IMG/VR virus record: IMGVR_UViG_3300043773_000339
Coordinates: 1 to 34,361 of that record
Length of the DNA stretch: 34,361 nucleotides
DNA from: a virus
Reading direction: 5' to 3' (one strand)
Shown here: positions 21,727 to 27,133 of the stretch, piece after piece
How the letters are laid out: the number at the start of each line of letters is the position of its first letter
How positions within the stretch are numbered: position 1 is the stretch's first letter
Made by a program: the position numbers and the translations under genes
The notes under the pieces: generated by a model
Database searches by the model: none
Told to the model about the DNA's origin: nothing
What the model saw: only the letters and a program-made list of their open reading frames with translations

Positions 21727-21938
21727 GCGATTACCTCCACCTTTAGGACGCTGTCGCGGTACGAGGTACTGATTTCACGGTGATGGATACGCGCCGAGTA
21801 GTAAAACCGACCGCGCACTAGGCGTGCCGTATCGGTATCCGTGATCTCCCATGACGCCGTAGTGCCATCCTGGCTGCACACGACGCTATCTATTTGCGCG
21901 TTAGTGACTGGCAGTCTGTCGCACTTGCACTTATTCAC
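21723..21938 (-). CDS. Hypothetical protein (71 aa)
   Basis: GTG start in a GTGA overlap with GGGGGAGG upstream; an earlier ATG at 21980 lies inside the preceding gene and is rejected. The product has an N-terminal CKC and a beta-rich body (TASWEITDTDTARLVRGRFY). No family recognised. Coupled by ATGA to the small membrane protein. Confidence 0.55.
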   Translation of the reverse strand: MNKCKCDRLPVTNAQIDSVVCSQDGTTASWEITDTDTARLVRGRFYYSARIHHREISTSYRDSVLKVEVIA

Positions 21939-22147
21939 TTTGCCTCCCCCTCGTTCGGAGTGATCGGTGCGCCGAGCCATTCCTCTACTGCCTTGATGTG
22001 GAACAACTCGGGCGCGTTACTCATCTGCTTTACTTCGATCGGCTGAAGCGGATCCCAACCGATTGCTTCCATCTCGTTCAGCATGTTCCTGAGCGAGAAG
22101 ATCGTCGGGCGACAAAGGATGTAACCCGTCTGCAATCCTTCAACCAT
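21935..22147 (-). CDS. Hypothetical protein (70 aa)
   Basis: ATG with GAAGGGGAAG upstream, the leader left after predicted cleavage of hammerhead copy B. The product is a small mixed protein (ILCRPTIFSLRNMLNEMEAI, WDPLQPIEVKQM). No family recognised. First gene of a coupled set of four (this gene and the next three down to 21356) that ends at copy A. Confidence 0.6.
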   Translation of the reverse strand: MVEGLQTGYILCRPTIFSLRNMLNEMEAIGWDPLQPIEVKQMSNAPELFHIKAVEEWLGAPITPNEGEAK

Positions 22148-22163
22148 GCGCTTCCCCTTCTGT

Positions 22164-22225
22164 TAGCCTGTCTCATCAGGCACAGGCGGCTATCCCTGTG
22201 CGACCCCGCGAACGGGGTTTCGACT
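22164..22225 (-). ncRNA. Type II hammerhead ribozyme, copy B
   Basis: Stem II GTC/GAC, core GAAA, stem III CCCCG-TTCG-CGGGG with a UUCG tetraloop, then UC with predicted cleavage between 22202 and 22201. Stem I is GCACAGG/CCTGTGC (7 bp), the second core is CTGATGA, and the pseudoknot is TAGCC in loop I with GGCTA after stem II. The G of the upstream UAG stop is the first base of stem II. The element fills the gap before the gene at 21935-22147. Confidence 0.92.
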
Positions 22226-22511
22226 AGAACGGCGGAGTGAGCGACTGCTCCTTGGCAGACTCCCATCCGGCGTCCCAACCCTTCGACCAACCGCGATCGA
22301 ACTCAGCAAACTCGGCGTCCCAGATGAGTTCGCGGATCTTCTGGACGTCATCCTTGCTAACGCCCAATTCGCGGAAGTAGTGGATGAGCGCGTGGTACAT
22401 GACGCGGCTCTCGTTCGAGGCACCCTGCGTCGGGTACTGCTCGACGAACCGCCAGGCACCAGCGATAGCCATGTCGATCGTCTCGGGTAGTGGCGTGCGT
22501 GTTTCTGTCAT
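22224..22511 (-). CDS. Hypothetical protein (95 aa)
   Basis: ATG with AAAGGGAAG upstream. The product is helical (MAIAGAWRFVEQYPTQG, YHALIHYFRELGVSKDDVQK) with a Trp/Gly-rich C-terminus. No family recognised. Flanked on both sides by hammerhead elements, so it would be released as a single-gene RNA if both cleave. Confidence 0.6.
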   Translation of the reverse strand: MTETRTPLPETIDMAIAGAWRFVEQYPTQGASNESRVMYHALIHYFRELGVSKDDVQKIRELIWDAEFAEFDRGWSKGWDAGWESAKEQSLTPPF

Positions 22512-22527
22512 TGGCTTCCCTTTCGTC

Positions 22528-22587
22528 TCGCCTGTCTCTTCAGCGCCAGGAGGCGAACCCTGACGGACCCCTCACGGGGTTTCGACT
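22528..22587 (-). ncRNA. Type II hammerhead ribozyme, copy C
   Basis: Stem II GTC/GAC, core GAAA, stem III CCCC-GTGA-GGGG (GNRA loop), UC with predicted cleavage between 22566 and 22565. Stem I is CGTCAGG/CCTGGCG (7 bp with one G-U), core CTGAAGA, pseudoknot TCGCCT with AGGCGA. The stop UAG of the upstream gene overlaps stem II. It ends nine bases before the AAAGGGAAG site... of the downstream gene region. Confidence 0.92.
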
Positions 22588-22888
22588 AATCGCGCGTCGC
22601 GTAGATACGGATGACGCGGCGCTCGCCGTACTCGTTCTCGGTGCCGTACTCGTAGGACCAGATCTCCGTGTCTCCGTGGTGGTCGATCTCGACTGCCTCG
22701 GGGTTAGTAGCGAGTGCCTTCAGTACCTTGTTGAGCCGGATCTTGACGGTGCGGTCGCTCTTAGGCGTGTAATGATTGACGTCGGCGTGCTCTGGCGCGG
22801 CGTAGGTGCCGCCACAGCCGCAGGCGCACCCGGTCTTACCGCAGTACGTCTTCTCGATGTTCTTGAATGAGATACCGATGGTGGTCAT
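22586..22888 (-). CDS. Hypothetical protein with N-terminal Cys/Gly cluster (100 aa)
   Basis: ATG with AAAGGGAAG upstream. Residues 16-27 read CGKTGCACGCGG, a compact CxnCxCxC cluster likely to bind metal. The C-terminal part is beta-rich (DTEIWSYEYGTENEYGERRV). No family recognised. A separate gene at 22964 also has many cysteines. Flanked by hammerhead copies C and D. Confidence 0.6.
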   Translation of the reverse strand: MTTIGISFKNIEKTYCGKTGCACGCGGTYAAPEHADVNHYTPKSDRTVKIRLNKVLKALATNPEAVEIDHHGDTEIWSYEYGTENEYGERRVIRIYATRD

Positions 22889-22906
22889 TGTGCTTCCCTT
22901 TCGTCA

Positions 22907-22965
22907 CACCTGTCTCGTCAGCACGGGTCGGTGAGTTCCCGTGGACCCCTCTCGGGGTTTCGACT
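22907..22965 (-). ncRNA. Type II hammerhead ribozyme, copy D
   Basis: Stem II GTC/GAC, core GAAA, stem III CCCC-GAGA-GGGG, UC with predicted cleavage between 22944 and 22943. Stem I is CACGGG/CCCGTG, core CTGACGA, pseudoknot CACC with GGTG. The upstream UAG stop shares its G with stem II. It fills the gap before the gene at 22586-22888. Confidence 0.92.
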
Positions 22966-23167
22966 ATTCGGCACCGCACTCACAGCCGCGCTTGTTGCAG
23001 CGGTTGGGCGCGGCCTGCCGGAAGACCCGCTCGCCGCAGAGTGAGCAGCAAGTCATCGCGGCGATGCAGGACTTCTGTTCAGTCGGGCAAGTGATGACCC
23101 GCACCCATGCCCCGTACTCGTTGCGGTACTCAAAGTCCAGCGTATGAAGGCTTGTCGCGGTCATCAT
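22964..23167 (-). CDS. Cysteine-rich hypothetical protein (67 aa)
   Basis: ATG overlaps the preceding stop (ATGA). Seven cysteines lie in the C-terminal 40 residues, including CCSLCGERVF and RCNKRGCECG, consistent with a zinc-binding fold. The N-terminal part (HTLDFEYRNEYGAWVRVITC) resembles the start of the neighbouring 81-residue protein (YRYEFSRDSGEMLVIRI), hinting at related strands. Function unknown. Confidence 0.6.
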   Translation of the reverse strand: MMTATSLHTLDFEYRNEYGAWVRVITCPTEQKSCIAAMTCCSLCGERVFRQAAPNRCNKRGCECGAE

Positions 23168-23409
23168 GCCGTCACCGCCTGGTTCGTCTCGGGACAGATC
23201 AGAGCCGCATATCCCTTCGCTGCGCGCAGCGTTGAGAACGGCTGCCCCAGGGACTGCTCTCGCCAGTAGCCGCGACCGTCGCGGTACTGCGAAACGAGTG
23301 CGTAGCGGGGGCGATCCCAGAGATGGTCAATGCGAATGACGAGCATCTCGCCGCTGTCGCGGGAGAACTCGTAGCGGTACTCGAAGCCGTTCTTAACCCA
23401 CTTGTCCAT
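23164..23409 (-). CDS. Hypothetical protein (81 aa)
   Basis: ATG with AAAGGGAAG upstream; the long in-frame extension would run through hammerhead copy E and an overlapping gene, and is rejected. The product is beta-rich with aromatic residues (YRYEFSRDSGEMLVIRIDHL, YRDGRGYWREQSLGQPFSTL). No family recognised. Coupled to the cysteine-rich gene that follows. Confidence 0.6.
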   Translation of the reverse strand: MDKWVKNGFEYRYEFSRDSGEMLVIRIDHLWDRPRYALVSQYRDGRGYWREQSLGQPFSTLRAAKGYAALICPETNQAVTA

Positions 23410-23428
23410 CGTTCTTCCCTTTCGTTGT

Positions 23429-23490
23429 TCGCCTGTCTCGTCAGGTGCGGTAGGCGATTCCCGCACGACCGCCTCTCGGCGGTTTCGACT
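23429..23490 (-). ncRNA. Type II hammerhead ribozyme, copy E
   Basis: Stem II GTC/GAC, core GAAA, stem III CCGCC-GAGA-GGCGG, UC with predicted cleavage between 23467 and 23466. Stem I is GTGCGG/CCGCAC, core CTGACGA, pseudoknot TCGCCT with AGGCGA. Stem III differs from copies A-D by compensating changes. The upstream UAG stop overlaps stem II. Confidence 0.93.
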
Positions 23491-23737
23491 AACGCTTGAT
23501 CGTGGAGGTCTTACCATCGGGCCACTCCACCAGGAGCGGACGCTCCGCATAAAGTGAGCGCACCAGCGTGAGCGTTTCGGCCTTGCTGCTGTACCCACCA
23601 GGGGTTGCGGCAGCGATACGACCATCAGGCATCGTGACCAAACGCTCGGGAAGGTTGTAGTACCAGCGGACCCCGCGCTGCTCGGAGTAGCCTCCGAGCG
23701 AGCGGATGCCTGCACGCGTAACCTTGATTGTTGTCAT
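23489..23737 (-). CDS. Hypothetical protein (82 aa)
   Basis: ATG with AAAGGGAAG upstream. The product has MTTIKVTRAGIRSLGGY at the start and YYNLPERLVTMPDGRIAA in the middle, a small mixed alpha-beta pattern. No family recognised. Flanked by hammerhead copies E and F, so it is another potential single-gene RNA unit. Confidence 0.6.
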   Translation of the reverse strand: MTTIKVTRAGIRSLGGYSEQRGVRWYYNLPERLVTMPDGRIAAATPGGYSSKAETLTLVRSLYAERPLLVEWPDGKTSTIKR

Positions 23738-23756
23738 TGTTCTTCCCTTTCGTCAT

Positions 23757-23818
23757 TGACCTGTCTCATCAGGCGCAGTAGGTCAGTTCTGCGCGACCGC
23801 CTCTCGGCGGTTTCGACT
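23757..23818 (-). ncRNA. Type II hammerhead ribozyme, copy F
   Basis: Stem II GTC/GAC, core GAAA, stem III CCGCC-GAGA-GGCGG, UC with predicted cleavage between 23795 and 23794. Stem I is GCGCAG/CTGCGC, core CTGATGA, pseudoknot TGACCT with AGGTCA (compensating change relative to copies C and E). The UAA stop of the upstream gene directly abuts stem II. Confidence 0.93.
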
Positions 23819-24078
23819 TACTCCCAGGTGGCGCTCTCGGTGATCCTTCCGTCAGACATCCCGAAGGAGTTCTGAAGACCGATGCGGATCGCGTGGAACT
23901 TCTCGCCGTCAGCCTTCGAGAAGTCGTTACGGCGCTCGGTACGGAACTCCATCTGAATCTCGTCACCCTTATCGGCGATCGCCGAAGCAAGGTCACGGAT
24001 CAGGCAGGCAGCCTCCGACTTGCTCATCGTGAACCAGCAGACGTTACGGTCATTCATCGGCGTGTGCGTCGTGGTCAT
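23818..24078 (-). CDS. Hypothetical protein (86 aa)
   Basis: ATG 15 bases after an AAAGGGAAGG stretch that directly follows hammerhead copy G. The product has a helical middle (MSKSEAACLIRDLASAIADK) and a beta-rich second half (EIQMEFRTERRNDFSKADGE). No family recognised. Flanked by copies F and G. Confidence 0.6.
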   Translation of the reverse strand: MTTTHTPMNDRNVCWFTMSKSEAACLIRDLASAIADKGDEIQMEFRTERRNDFSKADGEKFHAIRIGLQNSFGMSDGRITESATWE

Positions 24079-24094
24079 TGTGTTTCCTTCCCTT

Positions 24095-24153
24095 TCGCCT
24101 GTCTCATCAGCACCGGGGGGCGAGTTCCGGTGGACCCCTCACGGGGTTTCGAC
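24095..24153 (-). ncRNA. Type II hammerhead ribozyme, copy G
   Basis: Stem II GTC/GAC, core GAAA, stem III CCCC-GTGA-GGGG, UC with predicted cleavage between 24133 and 24132. Stem I is CACCGG/CCGGTG, core CTGATGA, pseudoknot TCGCC with GGCGA. It starts five bases after the upstream stop. The pseudoknot strand directly abuts the AAGGGAAGG ribosome-binding site, so pseudoknot formation and ribosome binding may compete. Confidence 0.92.
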
Positions 24154-24158
24154 GGGTG

Positions 24159-24524
24159 CTACCAGCCGTACTTGCGCTTGATGTTTCCGACCGTTGCCTC
24201 TCGGTCAAGGAACGGACGCTGCGACGCTTCGAGGCACTTGCCGTACCACTCAGCGGCAGTAGCGAGGTGCCTTGCGGCGTCGTAGGCAGACATCTGCGAG
24301 TAACGACTCTCGGGGTCTTCCAGGCCTTCGCGCATCTTGCGCGCATAGGCGAGGTAGCCCTTGGTCATCTCTCGGCGACTCGCTTGGACGAGCCGATCCA
24401 TCTCGTCGTCGTGAATAACGCTCGAAACCTTCAGGCTCCGCTCGTAGTAGTCAACGACCTGGAAGATGATCAGCGCAACGTCGTCAATACGAATAACGCC
24501 GAGGTCAATAACCTTGGTCTGCAT
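24159..24524 (-). CDS. Hypothetical protein (121 aa)
   Basis: ATG with AAAGGGAAG upstream. The product is largely helical (VALIIFQVVDYYERSLKVSS, YDAARHLATAAEWYGKCLEA) with many charged residues. No family recognised. It is the first clearly supported gene of the minus-strand block, lying between hammerhead copies H and G. Confidence 0.65.
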   Translation of the reverse strand: MQTKVIDLGVIRIDDVALIIFQVVDYYERSLKVSSVIHDDEMDRLVQASRREMTKGYLAYARKMREGLEDPESRYSQMSAYDAARHLATAAEWYGKCLEASQRPFLDREATVGNIKRKYGW

Positions 24525-24540
24525 TGGCTTCCCTTTCGTT

Positions 24541-24613
24541 TCGCGTGTCTCTTCAGCGTTAGGACGCGACCCCTAACGGACCCTCCTACCAGTAACGGCA
24601 GGAGGGTTTCGAC
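24541..24613 (-). ncRNA. Type II hammerhead ribozyme, copy H (extended stem III)
   Basis: Stem II GTC/GAC, core GAAA, a longer stem III CCCTCCT/AGGAGGG with a 12-base apical part, UC with predicted cleavage between 24579 and 24578. Stem I is CGTTAGG/CCTAACG, core CTGAAGA, pseudoknot TCGCGT with ACGCGA. It is the first copy on the transcript. The sequence upstream is a doubtful short gene, so this copy may sit in the 5' leader and trim the 5' end. Confidence 0.92.
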
Positions 24614-24638
24614 TGGGAAGTCAACTGAACGCTCGGGG

Positions 24639-24845
24639 TTACTTCCGGCTCGTCTGTCCTCGCGTCGCCCCTGCCGCTCGCTCTAGCGTTTGCACGGTGA
24701 TCGCATCGCAACGATGGGGGTGGCGAAGAAGGTCCCTTCCGGTTCTCCCTCTGCACGGATCGGGCTGGTTCACTAGGCGGTTCCGGTCGCGACGCGCGAT
24801 CACTTGTCTCGGTGATCTTGCGGTTAGTGGCTCTTCTACGCTCAC
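24639..24845 (-). CDS. Doubtful small ORF (68 aa)
   Basis: A GTG-started frame with an ordinary-looking composition (RSPRQVIARRDRNRLVNQPD, CDAITVQTLERAAG). It lacks a ribosome-binding site and ends 26 bases before hammerhead copy H, unlike the other genes. An overlapping frame from ATG 24849 ends inside copy H and is Arg/Pro/Ser-rich, and a plus-strand frame (24697-24954) also exists. Any of these, or none, may be real. Confidence 0.25.
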   Translation of the reverse strand: MSVEEPLTARSPRQVIARRDRNRLVNQPDPCRGRTGRDLLRHPHRCDAITVQTLERAAGATRGQTSRK

Positions 24846-24849
24846 CCAT

Positions 24850-25173
24850 TCGCCGGAGGCGGTGCCCCGATCCGCTCTTCAGTTATGCCCCTATCTTACC
24901 GTGTCAGACGGTAGATGGTGGTATTTCCCGAAAAGTTGTTTGAGGGCAATTTGAGCCCCCATCCCTGTCCCCTACCCCGGTGTCCCCTTAAGGGGGGATA
25001 ACCCCTCAGATTGCTTCTGAGGGCCTTCCAGCCTGACCGAGGCCGGGAGCCTGACCGGGAGGCTCTGGCGCGTGTAGAATGGTCCCAGCAACGTGTCCAC
25101 CCGTGACCCCGCTTCCGCCGTGGCTCATGTGGCCCCAGGGATGCCGGGGTTGCCGCGCGTCCATGGGAGCGGA
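24850..25173. promoter_or_regulatory. Divergent intergenic region between early and tail gene blocks
   Basis: About 320 bases separate the minus-strand block from the tail operon, so promoters for both are expected here. Visible pieces are a palindrome CCCCTTAAGGGG, a CCTCAGA/TCTGAGG hairpin near 25005-25023, and two GCCTGACCG repeats at 25030-25056. A TAAGAT box reads leftward at 24893-24898, but no convincing -35 is seen. No gene was recognised. An origin cannot be excluded but is not shown. Confidence 0.4.
25051..25080 (+). promoter_or_regulatory. Candidate promoter of the tail operon
   Basis: CTGACC (25051-25056) and TAGAAT (25075-25080) form a sigma70-like pair with an 18-base spacer; the -10 box matches five of six consensus bases and the -35 four of six. 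It lies about 90 bases before the first tail-operon start. A stem GAGCC/GGCTC overlaps the -35 side. Confidence 0.4.
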
Positions 25174-25386
25174 ATGGCGACCTATCGGGTCCTCGTAGGA
25201 ATCGACTACGCAGGCAATCGTGCCGAACCGGGCACCGTCGTCAGCGACCTACCCGCCAGTAGCGTTACTTGGCTCCTCGCGCAGAACATCATCGAAGCCG
25301 CAGATAACGCTTCAGACGACAAGCCTGTAACACCAAAGACTACTGCTGCGCGTGAGCCTAAGTCTCCCAGCAAGGGAGGCGAATGA
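25174..25386 (+). CDS. Small phage protein of the neck/tail junction (70 aa)
   Basis: The ATG has GGGAG about 6 bases upstream; a GTG at 25093 would add 27 residues without support. The product reads TYRVLVGIDYAGNRAEPGTV then LPASSVTWLLAQNIIE, followed by a Lys/Pro/Ser-rich tail. This pattern is common in small actinophage proteins encoded near head or tail genes, of unknown role. It overlaps the next gene by ATGA. Confidence 0.6.
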   Translation: MATYRVLVGIDYAGNRAEPGTVVSDLPASSVTWLLAQNIIEAADNASDDKPVTPKTTAAREPKSPSKGGE

Positions 25387-26105
25387 TGCCCACATTTCGT
25401 CACGGTAAGCGCACCGTCGTTCTGCTGAACGGGACCGATATGTCTCCGTTCTTGAACGAGGCTACGCAGACCCAGGAGATCGAAACTGCGGAGACCACTA
25501 CCTTCGCAGATTCGGACAAGACGTACATCACCGGCCTCGGCGACGGGACGATCTCCACGAGCGGACTATTCGACGGAACCGCTAACGCTTCTAACGATGT
25601 CCTCAGCGGCGCTATCGGGCAGGAAGATAACACCTTCACGGTGCTGCCCGAAGGCGCTACCGCAGGCGCGAGAAGCATCATCGCTAACGGCCAGTTGACC
25701 TCCTACGAGGTGTCCTCTCCGGTGGGTGATGTTGTCGCTATCTCAGCAGAAGTTCAGGCCGATGGAGGACTGTTCTCCGGTCGCGCTCTGAACGCTCTCA
25801 CCAACACGGGAACGTCGGCATCGCTGACCGGCATTAACGACGGCTCATCGACCAGCGGTGGGGGCCTCTTTAACCTTCACGTTACGGAGAACACGCGCGA
25901 CGGCGCGGCTACCGTCAAGGTCCAGCACTCAGCAGATAACGCAACCTGGGTGGACCTCGTCACATTCTCTTCCGTCAGCGCCAGCAGCACGGCGGGAGAG
26001 AGCATCACCAGCACGGGCACGGTGAATCAGTATCTCCGTGCAGCACACACCCTCGCCGGATCGTCCGGCTCCATCACCTATCACGTTTCGGCAGCAAGGA
26101 GATAA
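25383..26105 (+). CDS. Major tail protein, long form with extra C-terminal domain
   Basis: The first 125 residues match the following gene closely: QEIETAETTTFADSDKTYIT and TSYEVSSPVGDVVAIS are shared almost word for word. This is the tail-tube protein fold. After residue 130 comes an added beta-sandwich domain (KVQHSADNATWVDLVTFSSV, QYLRAAHTLAGSSG) of the type found as a surface decoration on some actinophage tail tubes. ATG 25383 overlaps the previous stop; ATG 25386 is a second option. It may be a variant tube subunit or a tube decoration. Confidence 0.75.
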   Translation: MMPTFRHGKRTVVLLNGTDMSPFLNEATQTQEIETAETTTFADSDKTYITGLGDGTISTSGLFDGTANASNDVLSGAIGQEDNTFTVLPEGATAGARSIIANGQLTSYEVSSPVGDVVAISAEVQADGGLFSGRALNALTNTGTSASLTGINDGSSTSGGGLFNLHVTENTRDGAATVKVQHSADNATWVDLVTFSSVSASSTAGESITSTGTVNQYLRAAHTLAGSSGSITYHVSAARR

Positions 26106-26107
26106 CT

Positions 26108-26536
26108 GTGCCTACCTTCAAGCATGGCAAGAACGCCCAGTTCCGCCTGGATGGAACCGCTGGTTCCCTGGTGAACATCAGCGACACCCTCAATGAGATC
26201 AGTATGCCCCGCGAGATTGAGACTGCGGAGACGACTGCTTTCGGTCAGAACGACAAGACCTACATCACGGGCCTCGGCGACGCCACCATTTCCCTCTCGG
26301 GAATGTTCGACGCGACCGTCGACACGCTGATTGCAGGCGATATCGCGAACCTGAAGTCGGGTTCGGTGTCGAGCCTTTCGTTCGAGTACGGTCCCTCTGG
26401 CTCCGCATCGGCCCAGCCGAAGTTCACGGGCGAGGCTCTCATCACTTCCTACGAGGTTTCCTCACCGGTCGGCGATGTCGTCACCTATTCGCTCGAACTT
26501 CAGGTCACAGGCAGCGTTACCGGCACCACGTTCTGA
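26108..26536 (+). CDS. Major tail protein, short form
   Basis: This 142-residue paralogue starts at GTG two bases after the preceding stop. It carries REIETAETTAFGQNDKTYIT, LGDATISLSGMFDATVD and TSYEVSSPVGDVVTYSLELQ, shared with the longer neighbour but lacking the extra domain. Tail-tube proteins polymerise around the tape measure; the chaperone and tape measure genes follow. Which paralogue forms the tube cannot be read from sequence; the short form is the simpler candidate. Confidence 0.75.
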   Translation: MPTFKHGKNAQFRLDGTAGSLVNISDTLNEISMPREIETAETTAFGQNDKTYITGLGDATISLSGMFDATVDTLIAGDIANLKSGSVSSLSFEYGPSGSASAQPKFTGEALITSYEVSSPVGDVVTYSLELQVTGSVTGTTF

Positions 26537-26593
26537 CGCACGGTTCAGTAACTTTCCACGTTCCCGTGTGGACCAACCAAAGGAGTAACGGTA

Positions 26594-26983
26594 ATGGCTA
26601 GTTTGCGTGACAAGATTTTCGCCGCTGAGGACATCCCGACCGAGGTTGTGGGTATTCCTGAGTGGGGAGTCGATGTTCTCGTTCGTGGCATGAGCGCAGG
26701 CGACCGCATCACGCTGATGCAGAACGCTTTCGACCAGAACACGCAGCAAGTGAACATGAGCATCGTCTATCCGGACGTTGTCGTGTCGTGCACCTTCGAC
26801 CCGGAGAGCAACGAGCCGGTGTTCACGACCGCAGACAAGGACGCGATCCTGGCAAAGTCCAGCGCAGCAGTCGAGAGGCTGGCTAACGTCGGGCTTCGCC
26901 TGTCCGGTATCGGCAAGGATGAGCAGGACGCGGCGGGAAAAGATTCCTCCAAGTCCCAGAAAGACGATTCATCTTCGAAATAG
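26594..26983 (+). CDS. Tail assembly chaperone, short form (G-type)
   Basis: The 129-residue protein lies between the tail-tube and tape measure genes, where lambda G-type chaperones are always found. It has WGVDVLVRGMSAGDRITLMQ and ends in a Lys/Ser/Asp-rich tail (KDEQDAAGKDSSKSQKDDSS). These proteins coat the tape measure before tube assembly. ATG with AAGGAG 9 bases upstream. A slippery heptamer near its end yields a longer form in the -1 frame. Confidence 0.75.
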   Translation: MASLRDKIFAAEDIPTEVVGIPEWGVDVLVRGMSAGDRITLMQNAFDQNTQQVNMSIVYPDVVVSCTFDPESNEPVFTTADKDAILAKSSAAVERLANVGLRLSGIGKDEQDAAGKDSSKSQKDDSSSK

Positions 26984-27129
26984 CGCAACGGTTGGGGAGG
27001 ACGGTGGATGAACTCCTACTTGGAGGCCCAGGCCACCGTCCTCTCACTTCCGCAGAACTAACGGAGTGGATCGCGCTAGAGCATTTGCGGGTCTGGGAGC
27101 AGGAACAGGCCTCGAAGAAGAAGAGGTGA
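26594..27129 (+). CDS. Tail assembly chaperone, frameshifted long form (G-T type)
   Basis: Reading to 26941 and then shifting back one base at GGGAAAA gives a 178-residue fusion. The -1 frame adds 62 residues: RFIFEIAQRLGRTVDELLLG, then LTSAELTEWIALEHLRVWEQ and a Lys-rich end, stopping at 27127-27129 just before the tape measure gene. This T-type domain (ela.rLG.tv.ell ... sE..eW.a) is standard in tail chaperone fusions. The conserved sense of the shifted frame confirms the shift. Confidence 0.85.
26935..26941 (+). other. Programmed -1 ribosomal frameshift site GGGAAAA
   Basis: The heptamer fits X XXY YYZ in the chaperone frame (G GGA AAA, codons GGA AAA). Slipping by -1 joins the G- and T-type parts. 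It lies 14 codons before the end of the short form. Confidence 0.85.
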
Positions 27130-27133
27130 ACTC

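Noticed and set aside
21282-24580. The regularly spaced intergenic repeats as a CRISPR array or insertion-sequence ends
   Set aside because: Spacing is set by genes of different length, copies are diverged, and no transposase or cas genes exist nearby.
21333-24607. CCCC-GNRA-GGGG hairpins after stop codons as rho-independent terminators
   Set aside because: No T-tract follows on the transcribed strand, and the hairpins are stem III of a larger conserved fold.
21341-24613. Repeated GGGGTTTCGACT-type stretches that look like tRNA T-arms on the plus strand
   Set aside because: No acceptor, D-arm or anticodon arm can be formed around them; on the minus strand they are the GAAA core and stem III of hammerhead ribozymes.
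24866-24877. Another CTGAAGAG motif (minus strand) as a ninth hammerhead
   Set aside because: No GAAA with a stem III hairpin and U-C precedes it, and stems I and II cannot be formed.
24586-24954. Overlapping frames on both strands (ATG 24849 minus, ATG 24697 plus)
   Set aside because: No ribosome-binding sites, biased composition, and the minus one would end inside ribozyme copy H; kept only as an uncertainty at the 68-residue frame.
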